From Polydactylus sextarius (taxonomy: Eukaryota > Chordata > Actinopteri > Polynemidae): a stretch of DNA of 64,000 nt. Both the position numbers and the translations under genes were made by a program. Location: the NCBI GenBank assembly GCA_016801845.1, contig CM028926.1:5306501-5370500 (forward strand), read 5' to 3'. The notes beneath the pieces are model-generated. The model worked only from the letters and a program-made list of their open reading frames with translations. It was not told where the DNA came from and made no database searches. Below, piece by piece: positions 1 to 12,700 of the stretch; the stretch's first letter is position 1; each line of letters begins with the position of its first letter.

Positions 1-98
1 AAAGATAAAGTTTGGGTCTTAAATGCTTTTCCACCGTAATGGGCTGAGTTGGGTTTTTCTCCGCCGCTCGTTGTGTCACGACTGTTTGCGTTTTGCAG

Positions 99-1272
99 GC
101 GATCACCCGTTTGAGTGTGAATTCTGCGGGAGCTGCTTCAGAGATGACGGCACGCTGAGGGGCCATAAACGCATCCACACGGGAGAGAAGCCTTACGAGT
201 GCAACGGCTGCGGGAAAAGGTTCAGCCTCAAACACCAGCTGGAGACACACTACCGTGTACATACAGGTGCGAGTTCACACACCGAAACACACTCAAAACA
301 CACAGGGTATCAGGGCTCATTGGCTTAATGATTTCAATTACAGAGGGAAGAAAAAGGTATAAAACATTACTAATTAATTCATCAAAAGAAAAACATGTGT
401 GTTTATAGTCAAAGCCTAATAAATACTATTATAACCCTCTGTGCTCCATTGTAGTTGAGAACTGTAAAACACAGTGTGAGGAGAAACTTTCCCTGTAGTT
501 TTAAATTACTTACTCCCTTTAAAAACATAAAGGTTCAATAAAAGTTTTGTGATGTTTAAAATTCAAGTCTTCAGTGGGAATTAAAGGGATAGATGTTCTT
601 TTTACGGAGGTTTTGACAATAAGAGAAATGTTTTTTTTTTTTTTTTTTATTACAGATAAAATAATACATAATAAATGATTATTTTATCTTAATCACTTAA
701 GTGTTATAGTTTAGCGGCCATCTTATAGAGACGGACAAAATTTGTTAAAAGTTAAATTTCCTTTTAGCTAACTATTTTCCTGACTGTCATCCGATATCTC
801 ACAGAGGTCAGACAGAAACCGAAATAGTGGTGGATGACACTGACTGATTAATATCTAATATCAAACTACAGGCAAGCTGATATAGGTCTAATCCTAGGGC
901 GCAATCGCACACACCACACGCACACACAATACCACAACCGCAACACGTACAGTGGACTGAAATAGAGGTGAATCCCGTTTCACCTGGCATGGCCTCTGCC
1001 TCCGGGTGTACAAGGTTAATGCCGTGTTGTTGAATTTTTCAGGTGAGAAGCCATTTGAGTGTAAGCTGTGTCACCAACGGTCCAGAGACTACTCGGCCAT
1101 GATCAAGCACCTGCGCACTCACAACGGAGCGTCTCCGTACCAGTGCACCATCTGCCAGGACTTCTGCCCGAGCCTGGCCGCCATGCAGAAGCACATGAAG
1201 GGCCACAAACCCGAGGAGGTGCCAGCGGACTGGAGGATAGAAAAGACTTACCTGTACGTCTGTTACGTCTGA
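99..1272 (+). CDS. zbtb16: zbtb16 (PLZF), last two coding exons; gene truncated by window edge
   Basis: This is the C-terminal end of a BTB/POZ zinc-finger transcriptional repressor that binds DNA in the nucleus and recruits co-repressors. Two coding exons are visible: 99-266 (acceptor TTTTGCAG, enters in phase 1) and 1043-1272 (acceptor TTTTTCAG), ending at TGA 1270-1272. They encode four consecutive C2H2 fingers, starting CEFCGSCF, CNGCGKRF, CKLCHQRS and CTICQDFC, joined by TGEKP-type linkers between the first three. The last residues, WRIEKTYLYVCYV, match the very characteristic PLZF C-terminus as I recall it from mammals, which separates it from other ZBTB proteins. The BTB domain and the earlier fingers lie outside the window to the left. 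Teleosts can carry two zbtb16 copies; I cannot say which one this is. The identification is very secure. Confidence 0.96.
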
Positions 1273-1311
1273 GCAGGACTTGGACCCCACGCACAATCCC
1301 GACACACACGT

Positions 1312-1355
<44 letters not shown>

Positions 1356-1881
1356 AAGTGAAAACCTTGTAACTCCATTGTTGCAGATTTTTAAAGCTGA
1401 AGGATTCAATGTTTCTTTATGGGTTGAAAGGAGAGAAAAAAAAAACTCTTTTTTGGATAAACTGACAAATGCATTATGGGAAAGTGTCATTCTGGGAGAT
1501 AAAAGGTTTTTACCCGACAACATGAACACATGTGACTTGTGTACTCAGTAGGGCTGCTGATAATGATCAGTTTCATTATCAAAGTTTTGACTTTTAAACT
1601 GAAACGCTTATAAACAGTTATATGCTGGTGACGAGACGGCATCTTCAAAAAAAAACTAGTTCTGTCCAGTTTAAAGAGATGCAGTTTACGGTGACATAAA
1701 TACTAAATAGATTCTCACATTTTGACAAGCAGGAGACAGTGAATATTTAGCAACTTTGACTGTAAGAAAAAAAAAAAAGATTAATTGAAGATGTTGACAC
1801 TTTCCTGACAACAGTTTCAGCCCTAATGCACACAACCGGACACACATTTTCTCTTTCTCTCCCTCACACACACAATCACAA

Positions 1882-1919
<38 letters not shown>

Positions 1920-3900
1920 GATAACTATCTCTAATGGATCCACTGTGGTTAAAATCAATGCCACAATGACTGCGACTGCTGACCTGTATGTGTAGCAGGA
2001 GCTTTTTTGATTGATTGCTAAACCATCAGGCAACCATCCTCTATGATTGTGCAGTAGATGTTGAAAACAATTCCATGAAGGCTTTGATTGGCTGGACTTT
2101 GCAATGTTTTCTCTCCTAATTTACTGTATTTTTCTCAGTACTTTTCTTTTTATTTGTTTCTTTGTTTTTGTTCTTTTTCCTGCTGTTGGATTTTTTTTTT
2201 TTTTTGCCGTTTGTTTATTTTCTGCATGTTTTACTTGAATGGCTGCCACGTTTTGACCTCATACGCTTGATCTCTTTAATTGCCTTGTCTTTCTTGCAGT
2301 GGGTGTTTCTATTTTATTTTTATCATTTTGAGGTAGCTGGCTCACAATTTGAGTTTCTCTTGCAATGTATTAGGGTTTATTTTATTTTATTTTTCCTTTT
2401 TTTTTGCTATTTATATGTTGTTTATTTGTTACCAAATATGTGCTGGTTTTCATCACAGTCAGTGTCTCTTGAGATGATTTCTAGTAGAGCGAGCTCTACC
2501 TCTCCTCATGTTTTTTTGGGTTTTTTTTTTTGTTTGTTTGTTGGTTTTGTTTTTGTTTAGTTTTGTTCTGAACCTACTGCAAATTATTCACCCAAAATGT
2601 AGTTTTTATTTTCTAACAAACACGTCATAAATTAAACGGTCAAACAGTGTGTAAAGAGAAAAAAAACAAAAAAAAAAAACAACAACAACAACAAAAAAAA
2701 ACGCGAAGAGCCTCAACTCGGCTTTTATGTGTAATTTTTTTTTTTAAACATCAACTATATAGATGTCTTATAAAAATTACAGTATCGGAATTTTCTAGAA
2801 GAAAAACGGAAGAAAACATGAAAAGTTTCTCTTTTTTTTTTTTTTTTTTTTTTTGTTTTTTACAAAATATGAAAAAAGAAAATTCTGACATTGAATCACT
2901 ATGAGCAGGTTATTGTCAGTTGTAGTGTAGCTGTAATGTACAAACTGTCATGGTATGTTATTCCCTTATGTGAGCCTAACACGGGCCTTATAGATTTAAA
3001 CATGTTGTATTTTTGTATTACAGTAATTTGCTATTTGTTTACATTTGGTATGATTTGAGAAACATCTTAAAGTGTGTGTTTTATAAGTCTCTGATTTGAG
3101 TAAGATCCCTCCCTTGTGCCTCTTTTATAAGTAGAGCATCGATGTGCTTGAGTACATGGGTCTGTGCTATTGGTAGTTGTTCCTGGGTGTTTGTTTATTG
3201 TTACTTAATTAAAAGATAGACTGCCATGTAGATCCACTTTGTCTGAACATTGCAACTGGAAGCAACATACTGTGATAGTGGCTGATACTCTGATGCAAGT
3301 TCCAAACAATTTCGATGTAAAAAAAAAAAGAAAAAGAAAAAGAAAAAAAAAGTACACGCTTGTCTCAAATAGTTTCTTTCAAAGTGACAATGGACTGATA
3401 TCTTTGGATGAAAACAGTGTGTATAGCAAATCTTGGCGTCTGCAGGCATTACCAATGCCTTCTTAAGTAGCCAACAACACTCAGTGCCATGAAAACACAC
3501 ATTCACTGTATCTATTCTACATGAACATGCACTATAAATGGATTTCCTCGGTGGACCAAAAGAAATAGAGCACTTTTGTTTGAAAAAGGGTTTTTTCTTT
3601 GATCTTTCTATGTTGTGATAATGCAGATGTCCTTTTATTTGATGTGTCCTAGAAGGATGTGATTAGCATTGTTTAGATTATGTCAATGTCTGTCTACCTC
3701 AGGGCCAGATCAAAGCTCGACCTGGTATCCAATCAGGGTTGTTCTTCTTGCCATGTGTGCAGTAAAATCCCTCTTCATTACAGCTTTGTAACACAGTGTG
3801 TGAAAGTGTTTTTCTCAGTGTGGATTCAGGCACAACTCTGTATGCGTCAGTGTTCAGTGGCATGGTTAAAAAAAGAATAAAACAATTTACTATTTTATGC
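1273..3900 (+). other. zbtb16: Probable zbtb16 3' UTR
   Basis: No further coding exon is visible after the zbtb16 stop. The stretch is AT-rich and holds two CA microsatellites (about 1314-1352 and 1865-1914), several T or A homopolymers (for example 2829-2854) and a pyrimidine-rich block at 2100-2560. An AATAAA hexamer at 3876-3881, in a run of A-rich sequence, is the best candidate polyadenylation signal, which would give a 3' UTR of about 2.6 kb. The end point is an inference; other hexamer-like sites could be used. Confidence 0.45.
1314..1352. repeat. (CA)n microsatellite in zbtb16 3' UTR
   Basis: About 19 CA units start 41 bases after the zbtb16 stop codon. A second CA tract follows at 1865-1914. 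Both create spurious Cys-Val open frames on the opposite strand. Confidence 0.95.
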
Positions 3901-6840
3901 ATCCAGTCTCATTTGCCTGCTGTTTCTGCTCAGTGGATGTTTATTATTACTGGATTTTATTATTTTTCCTAAATTCTCTATGTTTATACTGGTCAGGTCA
4001 ACTATTTCATGCATTTATCTGTTATTTTATAAACTTTTTATTCCCTTTAGCTAAATATTTGATTCACTTTTAACCGTCTATGACATTTATTTATTAATTT
4101 TACCCAACTTTTGACTGTTTGATATATAGGTTTAATTTCACTCATCTGTTGTTTCTTTGTGTTTATCAGCATTACACAATAAGTACTGAATAGATCTATA
4201 TCAAACTTAGTGGAGAAATGGAATATGGACCAGAGAAGAACTTCTATAATTTGCTATAGATTTAGATAATCCAGATCTGGTGAAAGATGGTTTGGTATGT
4301 AGTATGCACTCTATCAAGTGTTCTAGTTAAAATTGTATTTTTTGTTGCTGTTGTTGTTTTTTCCAAAACAGTTGAGCCTCAGTCTTTCCGCATGCTGAAT
4401 AGAAACTGCACACGTAGCCCCGGGACACATGTATCCCTCAGGGAGTCACTGTTGTCTGGTGTAACTCGTCTCTCCAACAGCCTCTGAGATCCTAAATCAA
4501 CCTGAATATTTCACTTTTCTTTCTTTTTTTTACAGCACCATTAAGCCTCTGCCATCATCTGGATAAAGACAATGCCGCTATCCCTCTTAACAGTTTATTG
4601 GCTCCTACCACAAATCTTCACAGTCTCAAGCTGTTTATAGAGTTTGTGTGTCAGCTGTGCTACTTACAAACAGCTGGAGTCACTCCAGGCTCTGCGGTGA
4701 CCTCTGATGGCACTCTGCCGGAGCCACAGCTGCCTTGTGTTTTATCCCAGATGTGAAAGCAACTAAAACTGCGTATCTTAGGTCTGCCACAGCTCCATGC
4801 AAAGCACAGACAGTGAAACCTCTTAATTACAAGTGCTGGCAATATTTACAGTACTTTTTTTTTTTGATATTGGGTTTTTATATTCACCTAATTCCTTTGG
4901 GATTTAGTTTTTTTTGTGCTAGTGCAATATGTTTCTTTGATTTCCTCCCATAACCTCTTCATTTTCCCATAAAGTAGCCGCTGAGTATTCTGTGAGCGTT
5001 TTATTGCGTTTTCTATTTTCTAGCTATATGACTACAACCCTGTCAACGAAACTCCAGCCTGTAGTTTCTCACTATAGCGATCACGCTGTCTTGTTTTCTA
5101 ATGCTTTGAGGTTGCTTTAGTTTTTTTTTTTTTTCAGTTCTTTGTTTCACCACAGGGATAATTTAAGCGGTACTTTTTGCAACAGTATGTGACTCCATTC
5201 ACACTTTTCTGTTGAACTTATAACCCCTGAATAAGGACGTAAATATTGTAAATATGTGTAAATACAATTAAAAGAAAAAGCTTTTTCTTCACAAGGTAAA
5301 ATGGAGATTCTGTGAACTGAGGAGGTTGTCCAAGTCTTCAGCCTACTCTCATATACAGCATATATATATGCAGTGTTTTCATGAACCTCTGAGTGTCATC
5401 TGAAGGGGTTTTAAGATATATGCAAATATAAAATTTCTAGAACTTTAAAACTCTAAAAGCTGTCCAAATTAAACATCATGACAAATGGAAAATCAGTCTT
5501 TGGTTGCAGAGCCGACAACTTACAGACAATTGAAAGTGCTGACGAGTCTATTTGCTTTGTTTTGAAAAGGTCACAAACCACAAAGGCCAGGAAGCAGTGA
5601 TAATGAAAAGCGGTAAATGCTGGAAGATTGAGGATACCAGACTCATGAGACGTGATTACCAGTCGTCTTCGCTACACGTGGCATCAATACATTCAGGTCA
5701 ACCCAAGCGACAAATCCTCTAAAATTAACAACATATTAAGTTTTGACACCACGAGAAGTCAGAGTGCTTCATCAGAGAAAAACCTGTTAAAAGTCATTAC
5801 CGTTTCTGTAAAATCAAGTCAGATTAATCAACTCAAAATAACTTCCATCATCCGTTTTCTATGTCGTTGTTTATTGTCTAATTCCCTTAATTGTTCATTG
5901 CTCAATGATTGAATTGCTTCATGTCAATTTGCAAGCTTTTACACCTTCAGTTCACCACTGAAGTCATTAGTACAGCAGATGGAGGCTGAGTGCCTTGCTC
6001 AAGAGACAACCGCAGAGTGCATTTCGTTTCTAATTGTGTAAAAAAATGAATTATTTGAACTTTGAACCAAATATGGAAATCAATGTGAAAAGCGACAGTA
6101 ACCCCTGCACCTCCTGTATAAACCTTGCTGTCAGTTCAAGGCCACGCTCAGTGGAGGAGCAGATTGAGTGGGAGTCAGTGTTAATGTAATCTCCTCTGTT
6201 TAATTAGAGTGAGCGTGGTGGGCAGCTAAAGTAAACCACATTACCCACCATCTGGTGGGGAACCGCTCTGCTCTTACCCATCCTCACTATCATTAGCCTC
6301 TAACAGACAAGACACAAACACATACATGACAGCTATTTATTCATCCTGCCACTTTCAATACAGACACAACTGTGTACCATTTAGTGACTGTGATGAGGCC
6401 ACACTCGCGCTTAGATGTGTCACAAATGCATGTTATGTAATGACAATACGCTGCTTAACAAAGTACCCAAATGAAAATATACGTCAAAGACTAGAAAAGC
6501 CACAAATTGTCCAATGAATGACTCAAATGATTAATTTCCACTGTTCATCAAAAATGAAATGCCCAAACAGAGACTAAAACATACAAGATAAAAGGCTGTA
6601 TGAGCAACTCATCATCATACGTGTTATATTTTAAACTTCTGGATGAATATTAATCCAGCTTTCACTTTGTGTTACACAGCAGCGGTTGTTAACGTGGAGT
6701 ATTCACATTTACCACAAGAGGGCAGTATGTGACCACAGCTGACATGCAGATGAGGCTGCAATGACTGAAATGGAAATGAGTCCACACAAGGCAGAGCTCA
6801 CTGGCAGCCAACAGAGCAATACAGTCATTCAATCATGTGT

Positions 6841-6871
<31 letters not shown>

Positions 6872-9370
6872 ACACTGAGACAGATCAAAGGTTTCTGCCC
6901 TCACCCGCTGCTGAATCATGACATGGAGAGGATTCAAGGTCCAACTAGTCATTTCTAATCAAATAATTTTCATGCTCAGCTTCTAAATAAAAAAGAAAAA
7001 TAAGCATTTTAACCAACAGTCTTCAGGGTGCCAGATTTATGTGGCTCAGTTATTGATCCTAATTCCTCTTTTTAACTTAGTTTAGTTTATGTAATTTGTC
7101 TTTTATATGGTATTAAAAAACCCGTCAGTCAGTTGGGTAATGATAGACTCTTGTAGACTTATACTTTACTTAGGAATGAGATTGGTGTTCAGCTTGTCTT
7201 CTTGCAGAGATTAAGACAAGAAGATCAATACAAGTGTCACATCTGTGCCAGGGGACGGTATGCTTAGCATCCAGACTAAAGACAAAAGAAAAACAGCTAG
7301 CTTGACTATGTCCAGGTAAAACAAAATGCCTACCAGCAATTCCTGTAAAACTACAATTTCATCACAGTATTTTAATCCTTAACTTGGATTTTTTTTCTAG
7401 TCAATTTATAGGGCTACAGGGGTATGACAGACAAAAAAAGACTTGGTGTCAAATGGGCTCCACTCTGCCCTGCCTACATCTGTGCACACTCCAACCTTCA
7501 ATGGTTGTATCTGCTGCGAGGTCACAGCCAACAGTATCAGTACCACAACTCTCATGACAGCCCACACATCAGTGAATCAGTTTTAAATGCCTCTGCGGGG
7601 TGGATTTTGACAAAAAAGCTGTCAAGGCCAAACGCTGGCTGAAAGTTAAAGAGGGAGCTTCGCTCTCTTCAGTTGTTCGGTTAGAGCCTACTGTGGGATT
7701 TCCAAGCGAGCACCGAGAGACCGCATGTGACGTTCAAGGCTTGGACACTGAAAGAAGCATACATACGAGATAAGAGAGGAGCTGATCAAATCTCACAGCA
7801 CCAAATGGGGAAAGCAGAGAGAAAGAGAGAGAGAGATTGATACGGCTTCAAACTGGGCTGCAGCCAGCCTCTTCACAGTGGGGCCTCAGACTGTGCTACA
7901 TGAATAAATGTAAGTAGTCCACACTACATCGTCTGGGACACTCCCACCACCAACCCCCACTGCACAAGGTGACACACTGTTACTGCTGTAGTCACGTTGG
8001 AGGGATTGAATTTAAATTTGTGAATAAAAGGAAGAAGAACATGAGCTGACGGCTGGTCACTTCCTCATTAAGATTCAGTACCTTTACTTCGGTGACTGAT
8101 TTACTCGTCTGCGGTCTGGTGGTCTACGTGGTCTGGTGGTGAATCTTGAGGTATGACAGAGGTGCATTTACAGTATTTTGTCCACCTCATTTATAATCAG
8201 AGAGAAAACTATATATAAAGACAGCTGCAACTAGTTGTTATTTTCCTATCAACTACATGAGACATTTGTTTTCTGTCTAATTTCATCATTTCAGTACTAA
8301 ACAGACACAAAACAGTCAAAATGTAATTATGGCATAAAACAAGGATTTATGCAGGATAAAACACCGACTGTTCATGTACACATCACTGAGAGACTGAGGT
8401 TTATTTTCCTCCAAATCAAAGTGACTCCAGTGAATGGCAGCTCTGTAACATCACTGTTTACTCAGCTGTCTGAGAAAAAGTCATTTGGCCAGAAGAGGGA
8501 GACACCAAATCCTTGTGAAAATGGCAGCACCAATGTTCTCGCGCTTGTTTTGCTTCTGCACAAGATAAATTCAGAGCACCTCTAATATTATTCAACATTA
8601 TTAACCTTACAACCCCGGTGATGTGGATTTTCAGCTGAAGCTCTATCGCACACAATTTACACCGCCGCTGCGACACTCATTACTCCGTGTTTGATTTCCA
8701 AATCATTTCATATGACACCTGTTAGATAAGCCAAATAGATGCGGCCCGTTTCTTGGATTCAGCCTTGACAGTCGGACAAGGAGGAATTTTTTTCCTGGCA
8801 GTTGTTTCCTTCACCTGGGCTCTCGTTAATCCGACGCCACTCGCATGGGAAATTCATAAATAACCTTTGAATCAAATTGTTCCTTAAGCCTCGAGGATCT
8901 AATTAGTTATTTCTTGTCAATAAAAATTCAATGACCCTTCCAGGAAATTAAGTGAAGACGTGTTATTATCTCTGATCTCTGGAAGCTCAACCTATCCTCT
9001 CACCATTTTCAAATGGCATGTCGTCCTTATCCTAGTGGTTAAATTATTCTATTTTTACAGTTAATCATTTCTCTCTGAAGCTGCTCAAATGTCAACGTTT
9101 CTATTGTACTTGGAACAAAAAAAAAAAAAAAAAAACAGGACATTTGAAATAGCATTATTGTCAATAAACATGCGACTGTGAGCTGGATAAAAGAGTGAAG
9201 AGAAGGGAGAAAGTTGTCTGTCAGCGAGCAGACAGAACAGATTCATTTTGTTCTTGAGTGTTGAGAGACGATAGCTTTGGATTCCAGATGATGGGGATTG
9301 ACGTGATGTGAGACTTTTCAACAATCTGCAATAATGACCTTTTCTCAGAACCTACAAACCGTCAGCTAAT
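3901..9370. other. Intergenic region between zbtb16 and tmprss5
   Basis: I see no coding exon here: the open frames are short, lack recognisable domains and are not flanked by coherent splice sites. It contains a TG microsatellite (about 6836-6869), an A homopolymer near 9118-9136, and two non-repetitive, base-balanced blocks that look like candidate conserved elements (about 6120-6260 and 8700-8960; see findings). The rest is AT-rich sequence in which I see nothing specific. Confidence 0.6.
6836..6869. repeat. (TG)n microsatellite
   Basis: About 16 uninterrupted TG units in the zbtb16-tmprss5 interval. Confidence 0.93.
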
Positions 9371-9755
9371 AATATGTCTCAGGTGAAAATGGACAATCTT
9401 TTGGCACAGGTAACAAGTGTTACCTAGCAACCCCCGGTGTCCTATCAATAGTCAGCTTGGAGGTATCTCTGGAGATGCTCCCCCCTTACAAAGACCTGGT
9501 TCAGTTTGCTTCCACAGGCCCCATGGACCCCCCCACCCCACCCCACCCCACACCTTCGGACAAACAACAGCCTCATTCTCTGCACCACTGCTGACCTCAT
9601 TGTCTCTTTGTGAAGGGAAAATCCAGAGTTGCATTCTGTTAAATGGCACATGGTGCATCAACCGTGAGCAGGATAGAGCTCTCTACGTCCGGGGCAGGTC
9701 CACTGATGAGCACGGACACCGCTGCTTTTTCCTCAGGACTGTACGCAAGGAAAAC

Positions 9756-12700
9756 ATGGTAAGAAAAAGAAGAAGAGAAAAAAAGGAAGAGGAAAAGAGG
9801 ACTAAATATTCATTACACCTTTCTCCATCTGTCTAATGTGAGCAATCGTGACAACAGCAACTACTATCACATCGTTACACTCACAATTTATGGCAACAGC
9901 TGCTGTTTACACATGTAGTCCTCACTTCAAACTTGTATCAGATTTGTCTCCGTCACATTAACTTATTTATTTATTTTTTTCACAACACATGTAGCTACTT
10001 CTAAACTATTACAACTCATGTTCATCCAAGAGGCCAGGATTTACAACTTCAGCAACAAGACTTCCTTAGATTTTGTATAATAAAGCATGATGTGCGCTGT
10101 TATAATTACTGTAATACTTTGAATATGTTGCTTCTAAAAGCTGCTTCTTGCAGAGTCTGACAAGTGCAGAGATGTTGAAGAGCAGATGGTGTGCATGTGT
10201 TAGGTGCACATAAGCGAACTTGCCAACTCTTTTATCGAATAGGAACAAGCTGTGAATGAAGTCTGACGTGTCTGCTGTAATTCTCAGAGTCCTGATGGAG
10301 ACACATTATCAGTGATCGAGAACCCGGCGGCCATCAGTCATCCCTTTCATTCAGAGGAAACGGACGGAGTCGCAGACGCCAGGAGAGTGGAGGGCTGGTT
10401 GAAAGGGATTCACTCTACAACTCATGGTAAGCTAATGGATCTGAAATCTCAGACTACAACAACAATCCAAAAAACACACACACACATACATACAACAAAG
10501 CTGTTGTATGTTGTATGTATCCAAACACACCGTCCTAAATGTAGACCAACAGAACAAGACCAGTTATGACTTTGCACAAACACAAACCAAACAGAATCAG
10601 CTGTGTAGTGATAATGAATCCAGCAAACCAGTGCTTTCTTTTATAAATGTCACAGTGTAGATTTAACAATGTATTTCTGTCTCCGTCGCTACCGTGACAC
10701 TATGTGCCAACGTACTTTATATGTAACAGCTGGCATTTAATAATTCTTCTCAGCTCTAATCTGGGATCAGAAGTCATTAATACCCATCTTAACTGCTGCT
10801 TTAGCTCACAGGCTGGTGCGGCTGCTGGCGGCGGTGTGTGCTGTTGGCCTCCTGGGAGGTTTAGCTGTAGGTGTCTGGTTTCTAGGTGAGTCACTGTGTT
10901 TAAGAAAGAATTTCTAAATGAGCTCAACAGTAACCATGGACTGAACACGAAGAGGCAATTTGTCTAGTTACAGCTATGCAAGATTACTGCAGAGCAGTGA
11001 TTGATATAAATAAAGTATCAGATTTATTCCAAAATAAATTGAAACATCTGACATTTCTCTACTGACAGTTCTTATTTGTTGAGACTCATCTGCAATAAGC
11101 CAACATTGCTCTCTGTTATCAGCCACAACTATCTATGTGTATTGAAATTGTTTAAATGTTTAAGTGACAAATTTTTTCCCATTTTCACTACGGTAAACTT
11201 GATGCAACAGCTTGTAATTCAGAACTGGATTGAAATGGAAACATGCTTAAAATTTACTCATCATACTGTTTAAGAACTGCTTATTTGAATTCACTGAAAG
11301 AAGCACTTCTATGTTTTTACACATTAAAGTCAATCTAACGTCAGTAAATTGACTTTGATGGGAAATATAAAATGCAGGAGTTTCTGGAGGGCATGTATGA
11401 CATGCTGCATCAGTTTTCCTTTTTACAATTGATCTCTTGCAAGTCCTCCAGGAAAGAGCAGGCACAAAAATCATTATAAACAACGTCATCATAAATAATG
11501 AAAATATTTTATGATTTTCTTCTGCAATATTTTTTTTAAATTGCTCTACAAGACAGGGTTTGTTTGTTTTATGCACCAATAACCTTTCAAAATAAAAAAT
11601 ATTTTGATTAAACAACTGATTAATTGTATTATATCTTTACTTCATACAGTCAAACTTCTGCTGAGGCCTTCCTCCTCCCAAAGTCCAGTGGGACTTGGAG
11701 ACACGAAGGAGACACCTTTCTGCAATGTGACAGATGATATTTCGCTCTCTGACTCCAGGAAAGGTCTGTGTTCCCTCTTCTCTTTAATGTTAGTTTAGTT
11801 GGAGGCAGTTTTATGAATTAACAAACAGCACAGAACTTTGCTTGTTGTTATGCGATTCATCGTACTGGGGCACGGGTTAACTCTGAAGTAATTTTTAGTT
11901 GAACAGGAGCAAAAATTATCATTCACTGAGCTAATTCCTGTTGCCTTGTGTTTTCTCTTAAGAGATGCTCATTGACGTAATGATGTGGCCGTATTGACTT
12001 CATTGGCATACACACTCGTGATTTTTCCTAATCATTTCCCACTTATAGAAGAGAAGCCCATTCATTACTGTTGACTGAGAGCTTGTCTCTGGAGGGATTT
12101 TCAATCAATCAGGTTCAGTGTTTTACAGAATCAGCCCGGAGAACTCCCTCCTCGAGATCCAGCTGGAGAAGCTGCCCACCTGGCTGCCGGTGTGCTATGA
12201 GAGGTGGAACTCTTCACTGGGAACGCTGGTCTGCAGACAGCTGGGTTACCTGAGGTTTGCACTGATTGGATCACTCCCTCTAACACTAACACACACACAC
12301 ACACACACCCAGACCTTTAACACTAACTTCAACTGGAGTGCCCACTCACTAACTTATAGTTTAATCGTTGCTTGCTTTGCCAAGGATGAAGGCAGGGCTT
12401 ATGTATGATCTGTTAATACCTCATTTGTGATCTCGCCTCACACCTTTTAAATCTGAATTATCTGAATACTCACTCCCACCCATTTTTGCACATGCTCTTT
12501 TACCAGACTGACCAAGCATAAAGGAGTGAATCTCACTGATATCGGGCCAAAATATACTGATGGCTTTATTCAAATTACCTCAGAAGCCAAGAGCCGCCTC
12601 GAAAATATGTGGCAATTCAGGTAAGGCAATTTGTCGGAGGACATCACACTCATAACAATGCTGAGGAAAACTGTGGCTACTAACACATTAATTATGCATC

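Noticed and set aside
1039..2033. Minus-strand frames rich in Cys-Val repeats
   Set aside because: They come from translation of CA microsatellites; no coding signal outside the repeats.
2162..2560. 132-codon Phe/Leu-rich frame suggesting a membrane protein
   Set aside because: It is a T-rich low-complexity tract inside the probable zbtb16 3' UTR; poly-T always translates to Phe/Leu.
9417..9836. 139-codon plus-strand frame upstream of tmprss5
   Set aside because: It has no ATG before 9756, is low-complexity (Pro/His and Lys/Arg-rich), and continues through a likely splice donor. Only its ATG at 9756 is kept as the possible tmprss5 start.
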